Assembly: GCA_963849005.1 (NCBI GenBank)
Contig: CAWKGC010000021.1
Coordinates: 248,001 to 312,000, forward strand
Direction of reading: 5' to 3'
DNA: 64,000 nucleotides
From: CAWKGC01 sp963849005
GTDB lineage: Bacteria; Pseudomonadota; Gammaproteobacteria; Burkholderiales; Usitatibacteraceae
Below the pieces are notes generated by a model. The model saw only the letters and a list, made by a program, of their open reading frames with translations. It was not told the DNA's origin and did no database searches. The translations under genes and the position numbers were made by a program. This document shows positions 63,065 through 64,000 of this stretch, in pieces (the first letter of the stretch is position 1; the number at the start of each line of letters is the position of its first letter).

Positions 63065-64000
63065 GTGAATCCCTCCGACGCCCATCACACCAAGACTCCC
63101 GGCGCGCAGATCGACCCGATCGCCAATGCCGCGCTGCTCGACGCGCTGCCAAGCCTCGTCTGGTGCGTGGGCGCCGACGGGCTGTGCTCCTTCGTCAACC
63201 GCGCGTGGACCGAATTCACGGGGCGGTCGAGCGAGCAGGAACTCGACGACGGCTGGCTGGAAGGCGTGCACCGCGAGGACCGCGATCGCGTGACCCAGGT
63301 GCTGCGTACGGCGTTCGGCGCGCGCAAGCCCTTCAAGGCCGAGTACCGGCTGCGCCGCGCCGATGGCAGTTTCGGCTGGGTGCACCACGCCGCGGGCCCC
63401 TCGAACGATGCCGAAGGGCGCTTCGCCGGCTACCTCGGCACCTGCCACGACATCACCGAAAGGCACGACGCCGAGCTGACCGCGCGCGAGGGCGAGCGCA
63501 TGATGCGCGTGCTCGCCGACAACCTGCCGGCGCAGATCGCCTATTACGAGGCCGGTTCGCTGAAGTGCCTGTTCGCCAACAAGGCCTACGCGCGCGCCAA
63601 CGGCTGGGACGAGCAATCGATCCTCGGGCGCACGGTGGAAGAGGTGATCGGGCAGGAGGCCAACCGGCTGATCGCGCCGTACGTGAAGCGCGTGCTGGCG
63701 GGGGAGTCCGTGAGCTACGAGCGCCCCCACACCATGCCCTCCGGCGAGGAGCGCCTGATCGAGGTGAACCTGCTGCCGCACCTCTCCGAGTCCGGCGAGA
63801 TGCTGGCCGCGTTCGTGCTGATCAGCGACATCACGCGCCACCGGCTCGCCGAGCGCAGCATCCGCGAGAGCGAGGAGAGGCTGCGCAAGTTCTCCGAGGC
63901 CACGCGCGAGGGCATCGTGTTCCACGACAAGGGCATCATCACCGATTGCAACGAGGCGCTCTCGCGCATCATCGGCTATTCCCACGACGAGCTGGTCGGC
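63065..64000 (+). CDS. multi-PAS sensor protein, partial
   Basis: Open to the right edge with 312 codons and no indel. GTG 63065 gives VNPSDAHHTKTPGAQIDPIA. PAS 1 spans roughly residues 22-135: LPSLVWCVGADGLCSFVNRA, WTEFTGRSSEQELDDGWLEG and FRKPFKAEYRL-like PAC strand ending GYLGTCHDITERHDAELTAR. PAS 2 (about 140-265): MRVLADNLPAQIAYYEAGSL, KCLFANKAYARANGWDEQSI, LGRTVEEVIGQEANRLIAPY. PAS 3 (from about 275): LRKFSEATREGIVFHDKGII, TDCNEALSRIIGYSHDELVG. WxExxxGxxxxELxDGWLEGVHREDR is a typical PAS/PAC hybrid sensor. The output domain (kinase, GGDEF/EAL) lies beyond the window. Confidence 0.85.
   Translation, partial: MNPSDAHHTKTPGAQIDPIANAALLDALPSLVWCVGADGLCSFVNRAWTEFTGRSSEQELDDGWLEGVHREDRDRVTQVLRTAFGARKPFKAEYRLRRADGSFGWVHHAAGPSNDAEGRFAGYLGTCHDITERHDAELTAREGERMMRVLADNLPAQIAYYEAGSLKCLFANKAYARANGWDEQSILGRTVEEVIGQEANRLIAPYVKRVLAGESVSYERPHTMPSGEERLIEVNLLPHLSESGEMLAAFVLISDITRHRLAERSIRESEERLRKFSEATREGIVFHDKGIITDCNEALSRIIGYSHDELVG

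Overview
This window is GC-rich (roughly two-thirds G+C) and gene-dense. It looks like the chromosome of a free-living betaproteobacterium, probably in or near Burkholderiales/Nitrosomonadales. The evidence is the pyrG/kdsA/eno/ftsB neighbourhood, GTP-type PEP carboxykinase, PPK2, Sox proteins, TAXI and DctPQM TRAP transporters, and betaproteobacterial-style intergenic repeats. This is inferred from gene content and order; no 16S rRNA or other rRNA gene, tRNA, prophage, transposase gene or CRISPR array was seen. The assembly carries many single-base indels: about two-thirds of the recognisable genes need one or more one-base corrections to read through. Coordinates below give the whole gene footprint, with frameshifts noted. 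Many look like homopolymer or dinucleotide sequencing errors, because correction restores textbook motifs, and they should not be read as real pseudogenes.

Layout. 0-3.3 kb (minus): end of a PAS sensor, an EamA exporter overlapping alanine dehydrogenase, and a DUF4743-type Nudix hydrolase. 3.5-6.3 kb (plus): threonine ammonia-lyase followed by RidA (an enzyme and the protein that clears its reactive product), a hairpin terminator, a DUF1028 protein and a small hypothetical. 6.3-11.8 kb: GNAT acetyltransferases, a HicAB toxin-antitoxin pair, a methyltransferase, PPK2, a DUF167 protein and the tRNA hydroxylase TrhO. 11.9-13.2 kb: a FadL-type porin.

13.3-23.8 kb is the most interesting block and is dedicated to sulfur chemistry. 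It has a split YeeE/YedE sulfur transporter, a secreted TPR protein, a periplasmic two-domain rhodanese and an ArsR regulator reading left. Reading right is an operon for a thiosulfate/polysulfide reductase-like molybdoenzyme (catalytic subunit, four-cluster ferredoxin, NrfD membrane subunit). That operon continues into a secreted protein with one haem-c site and three rhodanese domains, a tiny secreted protein with regularly spaced cysteines, and a membrane protein with a duplicated cysteine motif.

24-29.8 kb: glycerophosphodiesterase, then M20 peptidase, pckG and mtnA on the minus strand. 30-32.5 kb: pyrG-kdsA. 32.6-46.8 kb is a mixed insert between kdsA and eno, which are usually near neighbours: panE, a GMC oxidoreductase, a two-subunit molybdenum hydroxylase, a translationally coupled soxXYZA set without soxB or soxCD, an HDAC-like deacetylase, an M17 aminopeptidase, an alpha/beta hydrolase, an FMN glutamate-synthase-like protein and an amidohydrolase. 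46.8-49.6 kb: eno-ftsB and small genes. 49.6-55.8 kb: two different TRAP transporters in tandem. 55.9-58.9 kb (minus): two GNATs, an EamA exporter and an unknown. 58.9-64 kb (plus): MarC, GreB, a TraB/GumN protein, a ThDP enzyme and a multi-PAS sensor running off the edge.

Three intergenic repeat families recur: (A) GGGGTCAGAGTACATTTC arms forming long hairpins, (B) tandem CGATGGACGC units with a 10-bp period, and (C) inverted ATTCCGGGCTTGACCCGG elements. No gene-free stretch reaches 300 bases.
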